A stretch of DNA of 64,000 bases, taken from Oegoconia quadripuncta. Its lineage: Eukaryota; Arthropoda; Insecta; Lepidoptera; Autostichidae. Made by a program: the position numbers and the translations under genes. The notes beneath the pieces were generated by a model, which worked only from the letters and a program-made list of their open reading frames with translations, was not told the origin of the DNA and ran no database searches. The DNA lies in NCBI GenBank assembly GCA_949316235.1, contig OX438748.1:7939001-8003000 (forward strand), given 5' to 3'. Of the stretch, positions 54,366-64,000 are shown piece after piece. Position 1 is the stretch's first letter. Each line of letters starts with the position of its first letter.

Positions 54366-55437
54366 GTAAGTTGAATACGAAGTAGTCCTAATCATTTAGA
54401 TATACAGCTAAATTATCTGAATATATCGATAATTTCAATGAACACTTTTTTAAACTCATGCCTTTCATATGAAATTGGCTTAACTGTTATATGAGGTGTA
54501 AGATAACCGCTTCAAAAAACTTCAACGGGTGAAAGGTTCTTTCAATTTATTCAATTCAATTCATTGACGGGTTCCATCAATGTGAATAACTTATCAGTCA
54601 GGATCTGAAACCTCAAAATAAATCCTCTGTATAAAATGAAATTTCCAAACGACCTTTATTATGTACGGAGTAACTAAAAAATTGAGATCCGATTTTATCC
54701 TATAGTAAAGTTAGAATCGCAATTTTTGTGGAAACAGACTATAATTCCCAGCAGGATCTTCCTATTTACGTAGACATTATGTTACCAGGCGGTGTAAGCC
54801 TTTTTCACTTAGGAGGCCGACTAATTGAGTAGGTACCCTCCCTATTCATCCCTGCTACTACGCAACTGATGCTTTCATTGTGTCAAGGAAAGAGAGCCCC
54901 GAAATAATATTCCTTAGACCTCGGGGTGACAACACATCTATGACCCTTCTATTTAAGGTTGAAAGTGGCGACCTCACCATTGGGAAGCTACAAAGGGAAC
55001 TGCGCGTGCTCTGTTTTTATACATTGGTATAGAAAAGGCTGTAATTATCAGGGTATCAGAGAGCTAAATTATTGATGAATAGTTCATCTTGCTCTTCTAC
55101 AGCCTCTTCTCATTAGAAAAAGGTTACAGGTTATCCACGACTTGTGGCCACGTTGTTTCAAGACCTTCTTATATACCACCGACTTCTTTCAAAGACTTCT
55201 GAAATGAGTAATATACATAGTATCAATTCTGTTGTTTTTCAGTGTACTTACTGTTATATTTTGTCACCAGGTATGCGATTCGGCAAAGCTCAAGCTCAGG
55301 TGGGAATTGTGCGCTTGTTGTCAAAATTCCGATTGGAGCCGTCCAAGTATACGAAAAGGAACCCTACGTTTATTCCAAATCGACTTCTCATCGGACCTGA
55401 CGGAGGTGTAAATTTAAAACTTGTCCCAAGACGTTAA
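53030..55437 (+). CDS. Cytochrome P450, CYP3 clan, CYP6B-like (500 residues, two exons)
   Basis: Microsomal haem monooxygenase, likely oxidising plant allelochemicals or other xenobiotics. Exons 53030-54365 and 55271-55437 join with a phase-1 intron (ATTG|gtaagt, GTCACCAG|GT) inside the haem loop; the total is 1,503 nt including TAA. An N-terminal membrane anchor (residues about 2-20) precedes TRTFNYWKDRN and PVPLFGNLKDS. WRLLR (helix C) lies at 124-128, AGYETS (helix I oxygen-binding) at 304-309, ETLR at 362-365, PERF at 418-421 and FGIGPRNCIG with haem-ligand Cys444. The sequence follows CYP6B1 closely over TRTFNYW, PNEKVVGMYRMT, DRGVEFSKDGLGANLFHAD and ELDMMYPGVLKKLN. I chose ATG 53030, not the in-frame GTG at 53000. 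A related subfamily (CYP6AE, CYP321) cannot be excluded. Confidence 0.95.
55271..55437 (+). CDS. P450 exon 2
   Basis: Residues 446-500: (G)MRFGKAQAQVGIVRLLSKFR through LKLVPRR-stop. MRFxKxQ directly after the CIG motif is typical of the CYP6 L-helix. Confidence 0.94.
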
Positions 55438-55516
55438 GTAATGCAATATAACGTTGTAATCAATATACCTATAAGGTTTACTAAAGTAAAATGTATCTAT
55501 GTTTGTGTACGCTAAT

Positions 55517-55522
55517 AATAAA
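55517..55522 (+). terminator. P450 poly(A) signal
   Basis: AATAAA 80 nt after the stop codon, the first consensus signal downstream. Confidence 0.7.
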
Positions 55523-56455
55523 ACTTCACCTTTACCCTTCATTGATGATGATTGCTTCATTGATAGCTTGGACATACCGACTGATAGATAAATACAATAA
55601 AGCTTTTTTATTTCCAGTAGATTTAAATTGACATTCAACAAATGGTATCATATATCTTACGTTGAAATAAATGGTTGAAGTTTGAAGTTTGATTCTTTGA
55701 AATATATTGTTTTTAATAGTTTATAATAGTATAAAATAATAGTAACACATAAATTGAAGGGTAGATCAAGGGCAAATCAATTGGTTTGTAAATACACCAA
55801 AGTTATATAAACTGGATAGATAAATAAATAAATAATAATAAATATCTTTGCACATACAGACAGCGCCATCTAGGTCCACAGTAAGCATCTAGGCTTGTGT
55901 TATGGATACCAGATGCAATGATAAACTACATTAATACATTTTTTTGTAAATAAATACATAATATAAATGAAAAACATCCATAACTCGGGAACGCATGTCT
56001 GTATTCATCATACGAACATAATATGCCGCTTGCGGGATTAGAACCCGCGACGTTTTGGTATAGTTGTCAGAGTTTCTAACCACTATACCAAACAGTCGTT
56101 AAAAGATACTTGCTATAGAAATAATTTTGACTCTACTATACATACCTATTTACTTATTTTTGTATAATTTAATCGCTATCATTTAAAAACATCGTATAAG
56201 TTAAAACATTACATTCATACATCTTGTGTGAATAAAATATTAAAATTTAAACTCCGAATAGCTGTTTTCCAATGCAAAGGGTGCTTCTTTTCATTACGCG
56301 TCTACTCCATTCAGCCGGGCGGGCGGTTGGCGGCGACTGGTCTGGCATTTCCTCCCTCATCGGAATATGAGATCTCGTAACAGTAGCAACGTCTAATCGA
56401 ACAGGATCTAGACAGTCAACGCAGTGAATAGGTACTTACAGATTCAAAAATTTAA
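55523..56455. other. Intergenic stretch after the P450
   Basis: Holds the SINE at 55.8-56.1 kb and a short GC-rich islet (GCCGGGCGGGCGGTTGGCGG, about 56314). Otherwise nothing recognised. Confidence 0.65.
55813..56101 (-). repeat. tRNA-derived SINE, family A variant
   Basis: Minus-strand head AACGACTGTTTGGTATAGTG and B box GGGTTCTAATCCCGCAAG, with the family body (TATGGATACCAGATG in plus orientation becoming CATCTGGTATCC) and a TATT tail. More diverged, with an internal (TA)-rich insertion. Confidence 0.8.
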
Positions 56456-56499
56456 ATGAATTATTCTATATATTTTTTAAGTTATATAAAATTATTAGA

Positions 56500-56890
56500 A
56501 ACAAGCAGTGCCTTCGGAAATTGCAGTGTGGTTTGGCGCTTGGATCGAATTCAAAAACGTTTGCTTCATCATCTATCTTTCTATGTAGGAAGAAAAGGGA
56601 CAAATATAGTACCTGAGAAGGTTACGACATTTCAGGATGGATTTTCTCGAGATGCGTCTGAAATTTTATTGATGCCATATTTATGTTTAATCACAAAATT
56701 GATTCCTCTCAATTACCTACTCCAATTGTTCCGCCTTCAAATCCCTTACTCCGTCTCCTGCGATATATAATCACTCCATTTAGTGCTTTACTTAGAATAT
56801 CTGAGCTGGGGTCTAGATCCTCAATTCCAAGGTTAAATCGAATTCTATATAGTTGCATGCAGCGACATGGGCGTAGTACATTTCAATAAC
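56500..56890 (+). pseudogene. Decayed jockey/CR1-type LINE ORF2 C-terminus
   Basis: Reads FGNCSVVW, LDRIQKRLLHHLSFYVGRKG, then in a shifted frame FNHKIDSSQLPTPIVPPSN and SIPRLNRILYSCMQ. The SVVW...RIQKRFLR...L order is typical of the region following the reverse transcriptase in jockey-like LINEs. Internal frameshifts. Confidence 0.65.
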
Positions 56891-56931
56891 AAATGTGCAT
56901 TCTATAGATTATCTTATAAATGTTTATTAAC

Positions 56932-57122
56932 ACTAGCAGTGGTAGCATGATAACAGGTGGTAACGCGTGATAGTTTATATCACACGTGTTATCGCGGTCA
57001 CCTGTCAAAACGACCGACATAGCAGTCGTATAACAGCGTATTGACAGATACGTGCGACAAAACGTGTGATGATGATGATGATGATGATTATATCGCGCGT
57101 TATCATGCTACCCTTGCTGGTT
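56932..57122. mobile_element. MITE-like element with about 22-bp TIRs and internal (GAT)n
   Basis: Left CTAGCAGTGGTAGCATGATAAC; the complement of the right end reads CCAGCAAGGGTAGCATGATAAC. The interior has CACGTGTTATCGCGGTCACC and a GATGATGATGATGATGATGA run. No ORF. Confidence 0.6.
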
Positions 57123-57329
57123 GCCTGGAGCACGCCGCAAAATAAAAAATAATAATAACAAAAAAAAAATACAAAAAATAATAAATTGTACAAATACATA
57201 ATGGAAGCACTTTTTATCTATTGTTACCTTTAAGTAGTATAAGACATAGACATTTTATTTCATTTCATAATGATTCAGCGTATACAAATATTATTAAAAT
57301 TAAACAAATAAAACAAATAAAGAAAATAT

Positions 57330-57471
57330 TTTTTTTTATGCACGCCGGGTTCGTACTTGACCTCAATCACACCTGATGTTAAGTGAAGATGAGGTCGAAG
57401 GTGGAAGCGTACTGACCCGGAAATCCCAACACATTTGGGGGACTGGCTATCTTATCTCTGACAACCGGTAT
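57330..57471 (-). repeat. SINE family B, 3' fragment
   Basis: Plus strand TTGACCTCAATCACACCTGA, GAAGATGAGGTCGAAGGTGG and TATCTCTGACAACCGG. Confidence 0.7.
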
Positions 57472-58096
57472 TCCTGGTTGTATAACAATAACAAACATAA
57501 AACAAGAATAAACAAATTATTTTATTATTATTTTATAATTATTATATTATCACTAAAAAATATCAGCCATAACCAAATAAATTTACTATTACCTAGCTAA
57601 TGTTTCAGGTACCACTTCCTCCACGACCTGCTAGTTCAAATCTAGGGTCTCGTTAATTACTCATCAGAAACTACTTCATTAGTAATCTCTCTCTCTTCAA
57701 TTTAAGAGCAATGCTTTTGTCGGTGGAGTAATGACCACGTCTCTCTACTTTCAGTCCTCGTTTTAACCTGTTGGTACGACATGAGATTCACCTTTTCTTT
57801 CACTTGGTCAAAGTAATTACGCCTAGGTCTTCCCCTCATTGGTAATCTACTCTTATGTATTATATAACGCGTGAGATAAGATATGCTTCGTAATGTCTAA
57901 TCCGATAATACTGTTTTGTAACTTGTATTGTTATAACATCTACAGGCGTTCAGTGTCCACCATACCATGTTGCAGAAGCCTGCATACAAGCCTAATTACA
58001 TGCTCTGGTCCTGAAAAGTAACTTGTATTTTAATAGTTCATTCAACATTAATAAAATTAAATATGTTATTCCATCGTCCAAACTTCATGTATTATG

Positions 58097-58215
58097 TTGC
58101 GTAACGATCTATTTGGTATAGTGATTAGAACCCTGACTGCTATGTCTAGACGTCGTGGTTTTTCGAATCCCGCTAGGGGCATATCTGTATGAGAAAATAC
58201 GGACATGTGTACTTG
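58097..58215 (+). repeat. Truncated SINE head, family A variant
   Basis: TAACGATCTATTTGGTATAG and GGTTTTTCGAATCCCGCTAG match the A and B boxes of the 55.8-kb copy. The body stops after about 120 nt. Confidence 0.65.
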
Positions 58216-58287
58216 ACAAAAAATAATCATGACTATGACTTGCAGTTAATGAATTGCATTAATATTCTCGACAAATAACACTATCTA

Positions 58288-58550
58288 CACCCTGTAACGG
58301 TTAAGTGTAGTCATATTTTAAGGGCTTGTTCTACCCATCAATACGAACAACTTTTACTATGGGGGCAACTTCGAAATCGCGAAAAAAAAATGAGCTGTTC
58401 CATAGAAAATTTCAATAACCTCCCGATGCAATGTATGAAACAGCTGATTTTTTTTTCGCGATTTCGAAGTTGCCCCCATAGTAAAAGTTGTTCGTATTGA
58501 TGGGTAGAACAAGCCCTTAAAATATGACTACACTTAACCGTTACACCCTG
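58288..58550. mobile_element. Long-arm foldback element (MITE), TA-flanked
   Basis: Arms of about 100 nt are almost perfect complements (GTAACGGTTAAGTGTAGTCA, TATTTTAAGGGCTTGTTCTA, CGAACAACTTTTACTATGGG, CAACTTCGAAATCGCG) around a short AT-rich centre. TA dinucleotides lie just outside both ends. The outermost 7 nt do not pair: both ends read CACCCTG on the plus strand. Confidence 0.85.
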
Positions 58551-58805
58551 TATAATGTTATTAGTAATAATTGTGTTATATGTCATGCATGATCAGCAAA
58601 TTTGTTGTTGGCAATAACAAAAAAATCATGCTTAGTGACATTTTTAATTATTGGTATATATTATCGACGATTATGATCCATGTGTCTTATATACAATCTA
58701 ATATCTTTGTGTATATTTATAAATAAATGACTAAGCCGTTTTTGTGTACGTCGTGATCATGGTTTTAAAATTATATAAAGTTTTGTCATTCTTGTTTTAT
58801 GTTGT

Positions 58806-59012
58806 TACTAGCTTTCCGCCCGCGGCTTCGCCTGGGTGGAATAAGTTTATCGCAGATTTGTTTATTTATTTACCCCCCGGGAACTTACTCACTTTATTGG
58901 GATAAAAAATATCCTGTCTTATATACATTACCAATTTTCAGCCAAATCCGTTTATTTGATGATTGAGAAACAAATAAACACCCAAACTTTCCCATTTATA
59001 ATATTAGATTAG
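58806..59012 (-). mobile_element. Helitron-like copy
   Basis: Plus strand begins TTACTAGCTTTCCGCCCGCG and runs through TTATCGCAGATTTG, ACTTTATTGGGATAAAAAAT, to AAACACCCAAACTTTCCCAT and TATAATATTAGATTAGATAT, i.e. a full-length minus-strand element of about 200 nt. Confidence 0.6.
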
Positions 59013-59135
59013 ATATTCATCCTATACTCATCTCATTCGTGATAAAACCAGCCTTGACCCGTTCACGAGTATCTTAACTTAACAGGAATTACTTTCAAAG
59101 AAAATGTATTATATTATCTATTGAGGTTTAAGAGG

Positions 59136-59222
59136 TTTATTATTATTATTAAATTCTTTATTGCACACAAAAATAAAATATAAAGAACATTTAACATAGA
59201 TGATGAAGTGTACAAAGATGAA
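59136..59222 (-). repeat. LINE-like 3' tail, copy 2 (TAA-repeat tail)
   Basis: Near-identical to the copy at 421-545 across the TTATTGCA/CACAAAAATAAAAT and AACATTTAACATAGATGATG blocks, same orientation. The shared part ends near GAAGTGTACAAA, beyond which the two loci diverge. Confidence 0.65.
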
Positions 59223-59748
59223 GGGTTTATTCCGTCCATTGGCTAAATTGGGAAAAAATCCCTCTGACCTGCACTCGAGAAGCCTACAAGCAAATTATAA
59301 ATAATATTTTAATTACGATTATTTTCGAGAATCTCAAATTATTTATTTAATTGTGTATTCTTGAAAATAACCGCCGTCCAAGCTAGAAGCATAAAAGCTA
59401 ATTATAAACAATATCTAATAGATAATTAACTTTCAGCTTCAGGCTTCTCGAATGCAGGTCTGAGCTTCAATCTTAATTTCCCTTGGACGGCATATATGTA
59501 GTGTCAGTATAAAACAGAGCTATAGCCATTTTAATTATTAAAACAACTAGGCCTGTTACCCTAAACAATTTACACACAAACGATATTATCATCTCATCGC
59601 TCGCTACCATTTAGAAAGCTAATCCTATTTGCGGGGGAGAATCCAGCCATGCGTAAAAGTTGAGAAAGCGTCCGCTTTCCTGACGTTAGAGAGAGTTTTT
59701 AAGTATTTGTCAACTCGATAAAACAAACTCACATTTTCTTTGTAGTAG

Positions 59749-59995
59749 CGGACAATAGCTCGTATATTTTATTTACAAAAATTCCATGTTTCTAAAGCCT
59801 TCGTAAGCTGATAATGTTAAGTTTAGGAATTAACTTTAATGGCCATCATCATAACAGCCACTGGACATCCACTGCTGGACATAGGCCTCCTAAAAGTTCT
59901 CGAATGGAGACCATGCACCGTCGAGCGCATCATAAGACGTCTTCACAATTAATCTAATCTAACCAATATTATAAATGCGAAAGTTTGGATGTTTG
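59749..59995 (+). repeat. Inverted duplication, left copy
   Basis: From GACAATAGCTCGTATATTTT to GAAAGTTTGGATGTTTG. Matches the complement of 61790-62036 with only about six visible mismatches. Includes the phrase CACTGGACATCCACTGCTGG and ACATAGGCCTCCTAAAAGTT (a LINE-tail-like sequence) plus the start of a Helitron-like element. Confidence 0.9.
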
Positions 59996-60202
59996 TTAAT
60001 TTATTTGTTTGTTTATTCATCAATCACTTCGAAGGTGATAAACGGATTTGGATGAAATTTAGTATACAGGTAGAATATACCCTGGTTTAAGACATACGAT
60101 AGTTTTATCCCGATAAAGTGAGTAGTTTCCGTAGGATAAACAAATTAAACATATACGCGATAAAGCTATTTCACGCTGACGAAGCCGCGGGCGGAAATCT
60201 GT
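59952..60202 (+). mobile_element. Helitron-like copy
   Basis: Starts TCTAATCTAACCAATATTAT, AAATGCGAAAGTTTGGATGT and ends TGACGAAGCCGCGGGCGGAA. Its 5' portion is part of the 247-nt inverted duplication shared with 61.8-62.0 kb. Confidence 0.6.
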
Positions 60203-60412
60203 AGTTGATAACCTTTTTCTACCTTCTACAATCGTCGAGTTATAATCACCTGCAGACTATAATGTACAGCGACGCTTAAATGGGTTCGGTTTAGTCTAAG
60301 GTAATCGTTGAAGTCGAATATTGGGAGTTTCTTAGGTGCTTATTTATGTTCGTAAGTATCCGAAACCACCACGCTAAATGAGTCCATAGTCGTCCGACTA
60401 TGGATAAACATA

Positions 60413-60557
60413 GATAGATATTTATTTATTTATATAATAAAAGATAATTATATAAACTCCCGCAGGTCTAGAGTATAACGTTCATAATCACACAAACATT
60501 AAGGGAATTTCAACCAGCAACAGTTCCGTTCGAAGACAGGGTCACTATCAACGAAAT
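60413..60557 (-). repeat. Decayed SINE, family A
   Basis: Shares ATTTATTTATTTATATAATA, CACACAAACATTAAGGG and CGAAGACAGGGTCACTATC with the minus-strand copies, but the B box is eroded. Confidence 0.55.
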
Positions 60558-61733
60558 AAGTAACTATACCTAGAGGGTCACTTTAGACACCTGTCGGTTG
60601 TCATTTTCAAGAATATTGTTAACATGTACGTATCAAAATGCTTTCGTGTTGGCGCTAATACGCCAATGTCTTCTACAAAGTATTTCCAATTTACTGGACA
60701 TAGAGGTTGATTGTGAACGTGGACGTGATATGACTTACTGACTCAAATAAATTTGAACGTTCATACCTTATCGATTGATACCAGAATGGCAACTCAAATA
60801 TCTTTACTTTATTACTGCAGCAGTTAGAAACCAAGTATTACAATAATTTTTGGTAAAATATGAATAAAAACAATTTCACGGTAATCTCAGGCTGACAAAC
60901 GGAATGGCTTTATGAAATTTATACAATTTCCCTCTGCCCCATCTGCAAACTCCGGGTCACAAACCTTTACAATGTTTTTCATTATTGTGTTTAGTTCGTT
61001 GCCCTCCACGGTAACATTAACTACGAGTACCTATAGATTGGCAAAAACCGATTACTGTGAACGACTGCTACCACTCACTATATAAAAACTCTTGTATGTC
61101 TTTACTTAAATATGTAACTAATTATGTAACTAAATCTCTGAAGGAACAAAAAATTTAGAGTGGGCATAATAGTCTTTTTTAGCATCATGACTAAATCGGG
61201 ATACATTCTCGACCAAAGGGTTAGTCTAGTATATGCTTTTTATTACACGTATGACTTCCACAGACGAAACATTATAATATGGGTGGTCACTATGTAAATC
61301 CAAAGTTGAATTAATTAAACAAAATTATCTTTACTTTTTTATGTGACAATGTGATCGAACACGAAGCACGCTATCCCAGTAAAGCCTGTTCACCTAGCTC
61401 TTGAAGATTCCAAGGTTGTAGGATTCAGGAGAAATTGACGTCGGAAGCGACCTCCATGCCTTGGCTGTTTGCATTATGCATAAAGAGTCGAACTGCTTAG
61501 TGCGAATGTTCGGTATACACACGCCTCTTCACGAAACTCTTTGCCCGCCTAGTAGTCCGAAGATCGAATCTAATATATATATATAATCGAAATAAGAAAA
61601 TTTTACACAGCTTTTTTTGTTTTTCTGATGTGTGTATCAGTGACTGTTCTGGTGCATTATTGTTGTATATTTTCTTTATAGTTATATTGTGCTTGTCAGC
61701 CCTAGGCTTGTATCACTGTCAGAAGTGGCACAA

Positions 61734-62088
61734 TGAACATTTCCCTTTGTGACAAAATGGTATTTTCAAAAATATAATTACTTAGTAATAAACATCCAAA
61801 CTTTCGCATTTATAATATTGGTTAGATTAGATTAAATGTGAAGACGTCTTATGATGCGCTTGACGGTGCATGGTCTCCATTCGAGAACTTTAAGGAGGCC
61901 TATGTCCAGCAGTGGATGTCCAGTGGCTGTTATGATGATGGCCTTTAAAGTTAATTCCTAAACTTAACATTATCAGCTTACGAAGGCTTTCGAAACATGG
62001 AATTTTTGTAAATAAAATATACGAGCTATTGTCAATTGTGAACATTTCTCTTTGTGACAAAATGATACTTTCAAAAATATAATTACTA
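61734..62088 (+). repeat. Direct repeat pair flanking the right inverted copy
   Basis: GAACATTTCCCTTTGTGACA with TATTTTCAAAAATATAATTA near 61735-61783 recurs as GAACATTTCTCTTTGTGACA with ACTTTCAAAAATATAATTA at 62040-62087. The right inverted copy lies between the two, as though inserted into a duplicated target. Confidence 0.75.
61790..62036 (-). repeat. Inverted duplication, right copy
   Basis: Complement of 59749-59995. Carries AAAGTTCTCGAATGGAGACC, CATGCACCGTC and CGCATCATAAGACGTCTTCA on the minus strand. Immediately followed by a 50-nt segment that is also duplicated. Confidence 0.9.
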
Positions 62089-62321
62089 AGGGTCAATTCA
62101 CACCGAGACGCGACGCGACGCGACGATACTCAAAGAGGCCAATGATTTCGCGCTGCACCTCGAAGCGCAGTGCTGCGTGGTGCAACGTAATCTGAATTCT
62201 CACAATGTAATGTGTATCTTTTCGTGTAGTGAATAAAGTATATTCTGAGTCGCTCTATGAAAAATGTGCGCGCAGCGTCGCGTCGCGTCGCGTCTCGGTG
62301 TGAACTGACCCTTAGTAATTA
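62080..62321. mobile_element. MITE with GACGC-repeat inverted ends
   Basis: Ends TAATTACTAAGGGTCAATTC, ACACCGAGACGCGACGCGAC and the complement ...GCGTCTCGGTGT, GAACTGACCCTTAGTAATTA. Arms about 45 nt with one or two mismatches, interior about 150 nt, no ORF. The terminal palindrome obscures the target duplication. Confidence 0.85.
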
Positions 62322-62329
62322 ATTTTTAA

Positions 62330-63645
62330 TTAGAAACTGCCTTCAGTTCTAAGCTTCTCTGTGAATCATCATAATTGAACATTTACACTTTTAGATTATT
62401 CTGCTTCCGATTCATACGAGCCTAGTAGTATTTCGCTAACCATTTAGTGCTTTTTGCGATAGCTATAGAGAAAGTCATTAAGTTGATTGTGCCTGAGCTC
62501 CGAGCAGGTACAGTGCGCTACCGAAGTAACTTTCCACAACTTTCCGGCACGTTATTGCAAAGCACAAAAGTTGGTCTTATTGACTTTTTTGTTGTCTGTA
62601 CGTATGTGAGGTGAGTTGAACAACCGGTGCTGGTTGCTTGCCGCATAGATCGATACGGTGCCGCCCCGACCCTCTCACATTCGCATCGCTAACTTTCCGC
62701 CGATGAAGAAATTTTCCTAAGCTCCATTCGTCCATAGTCCGGATTATCATGAAACCTGACGTATGGGAACTTTGCATATTAATACTAAAGCAAGCGTTCG
62801 TACAGCTGATCTATACTCTGGCTCCATCTAAGCTGATTTGGCTCGGTAGCTGTCAAACCGAGTGTATGGCTGCGCTGTCCTAGGCTAGCTAATTAAGTTA
62901 TACCGTTGGCAGTTTTATAGAACTGCTGCTAATCTAACTTGAAGAGGCATCTTGCAAATGAGCCCTTTAAACTCCAAAGTATGATGCCGAACTACACAAA
63001 ATAGTAACACTTTAATTAGATTGAAAGGCTTAACGCCGGCGTTCGCATGATAAAAGTTACCTGTGAAGCCTTGACTTTCGGTAGACTGGTCCTGGGACTT
63101 AGTTTAAGTACCATGCCACCCAGTGGCGTGCCCTCCATACAAGCAGAAAAACAAAGCCTACCCTAGCAAATTGTAAGCTTCCCTCGAAATGCGTTGTCTA
63201 GACAGCTGATTCATACTATATTTTTTTTTAAATTAACTGGATTCACGGTTAACCAGATCTTACCTGATAGAAAGTGACAATGATTATAGTGATGATGATT
63301 GATATTTGTACAGAAAAATATTCTAAACATTTGACATGATTGTTATTATTTTGTAGTTGTATTTTTCAATAAATTTTATCATTCTGCCTACCCCTGGGTC
63401 AAAACGCTGTGCACGCCACTGATACCACCTAATATAAGCTATTAGTACCACTGCATTTTTCATCCCAAAGATATATTTCTTTACATCTTGACTGTTACTT
63501 GTGTAACTGTATCTAAGAGGTACCCATGTATTTTCATGTAGAGTGTGGCATTCTAGTATTTAGGCTCCTTGATTACTCCCTATTTGAGAGTTTGTTTAAC
63601 TAAGTCTCTATAAGCGGTCAATTCGAACACATAGATCGAGGGCTG
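62330..63645. other. Intergenic stretch, no gene seen
   Basis: No coding potential beyond chance ORFs. The part near 63.4 kb has a LINE-like GCCTACCCCTGGGTCAAAAC phrase of uncertain origin. Confidence 0.6.
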
Positions 63646-63649
63646 CCAC

Positions 63650-63857
63650 TAATATTATTTTTTTAATACGCCAATCATCTAGTTCCAAAATAAACAAAGT
63701 TTGTACTATGGGTACTAGAGAACAGACAAACATACATAAATATTTATATCTCGGGAATAAATGTTCGTGTTCATCACACAAACATTTACCCTCGCGGGAT
63801 TCGAACCCGTTGGTTTCGCTGACAGGGTTACTATCCGGTACATCAATCGGTTGTCTC
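63650..63857 (-). repeat. tRNA-derived SINE, family A, copy near right edge
   Basis: Reads CAATCATCTAGTTCCAAAAT, TACTATGGGTACTAGAGAAC and CGCGGGATTCGAACCCG in plus orientation, i.e. the SINE on the minus strand, closely matching the 10.4-kb copy except for a small deletion after the B box. Confidence 0.82.
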
Positions 63858-64000
63858 ATTAATGTTATTTATTCAAAACAACCAACACCAGTTTAAAACA
63901 TATTTGAATAGATATACATGAGTAAAACATCTTAGCCAATGACAGGATGTCCTAATAATGAACAATAATTATAAAAATGGCAGTAAATTATATCAAACAA

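Overview
The window is AT-rich, intron-rich animal DNA crowded with moth/butterfly-type interspersed repeats (tRNA-headed SINEs, LINE 3' tails, Helitron-like ends, MITEs). The protein variants in the main gene also fit Lepidoptera. It is not bacterial or viral: there are no operons, no CRISPR arrays and no true stand-alone tRNA or rRNA genes.

Minus strand, about 1-32.2 kb (leader perhaps to 37.6 kb or beyond): the voltage-gated sodium channel gene para (insect Nav, the pyrethroid target). I traced 31 coding exon positions from the start codon at 32159 to the left edge. Summed exon lengths stay in frame at every junction and give about 2,028 codons; only the last part of the cytoplasmic C-terminus lies outside. 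All four channel domains, the D-E-K-A selectivity filter and the MFM inactivation motif are present. Two positions carry duplicated, mutually exclusive exons: a 163-bp pair in domain II (c/d) and a 123-bp pair in domain III (k/l). There is also a frame-neutral alternative acceptor in the II-III linker, a frame-neutral 66-bp exon, and an apparently unannotated 69-bp cassette exon in the I-II linker. Codons at well-known kdr/super-kdr and DIV-S6 sites are the susceptible type.

32-53 kb: upstream region. A GC-rich block with TATA and CCAAT motifs and a good donor at 37.47-37.83 kb is the best candidate para promoter and first leader exon. Two further minus-strand exon-like blocks lie at 39.7 and 45.3 kb. 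The rest is repeats, including an intact 2,120-bp Tc1/mariner-superfamily element (48.0-50.2 kb) with 268-bp terminal inverted repeats and a 353-residue transposase.

53.0-55.5 kb, plus strand: an intact two-exon CYP3-clan cytochrome P450 (CYP6B-like, 500 residues) with a TATA box, an initiator and a poly(A) signal. A detoxification-type P450 thus lies about 15-21 kb from the gene for an insecticide target.

55.5-64 kb: no convincing host gene; SINEs, a decayed LINE ORF, several foldback/MITE elements and a recent 247-bp inverted duplication.
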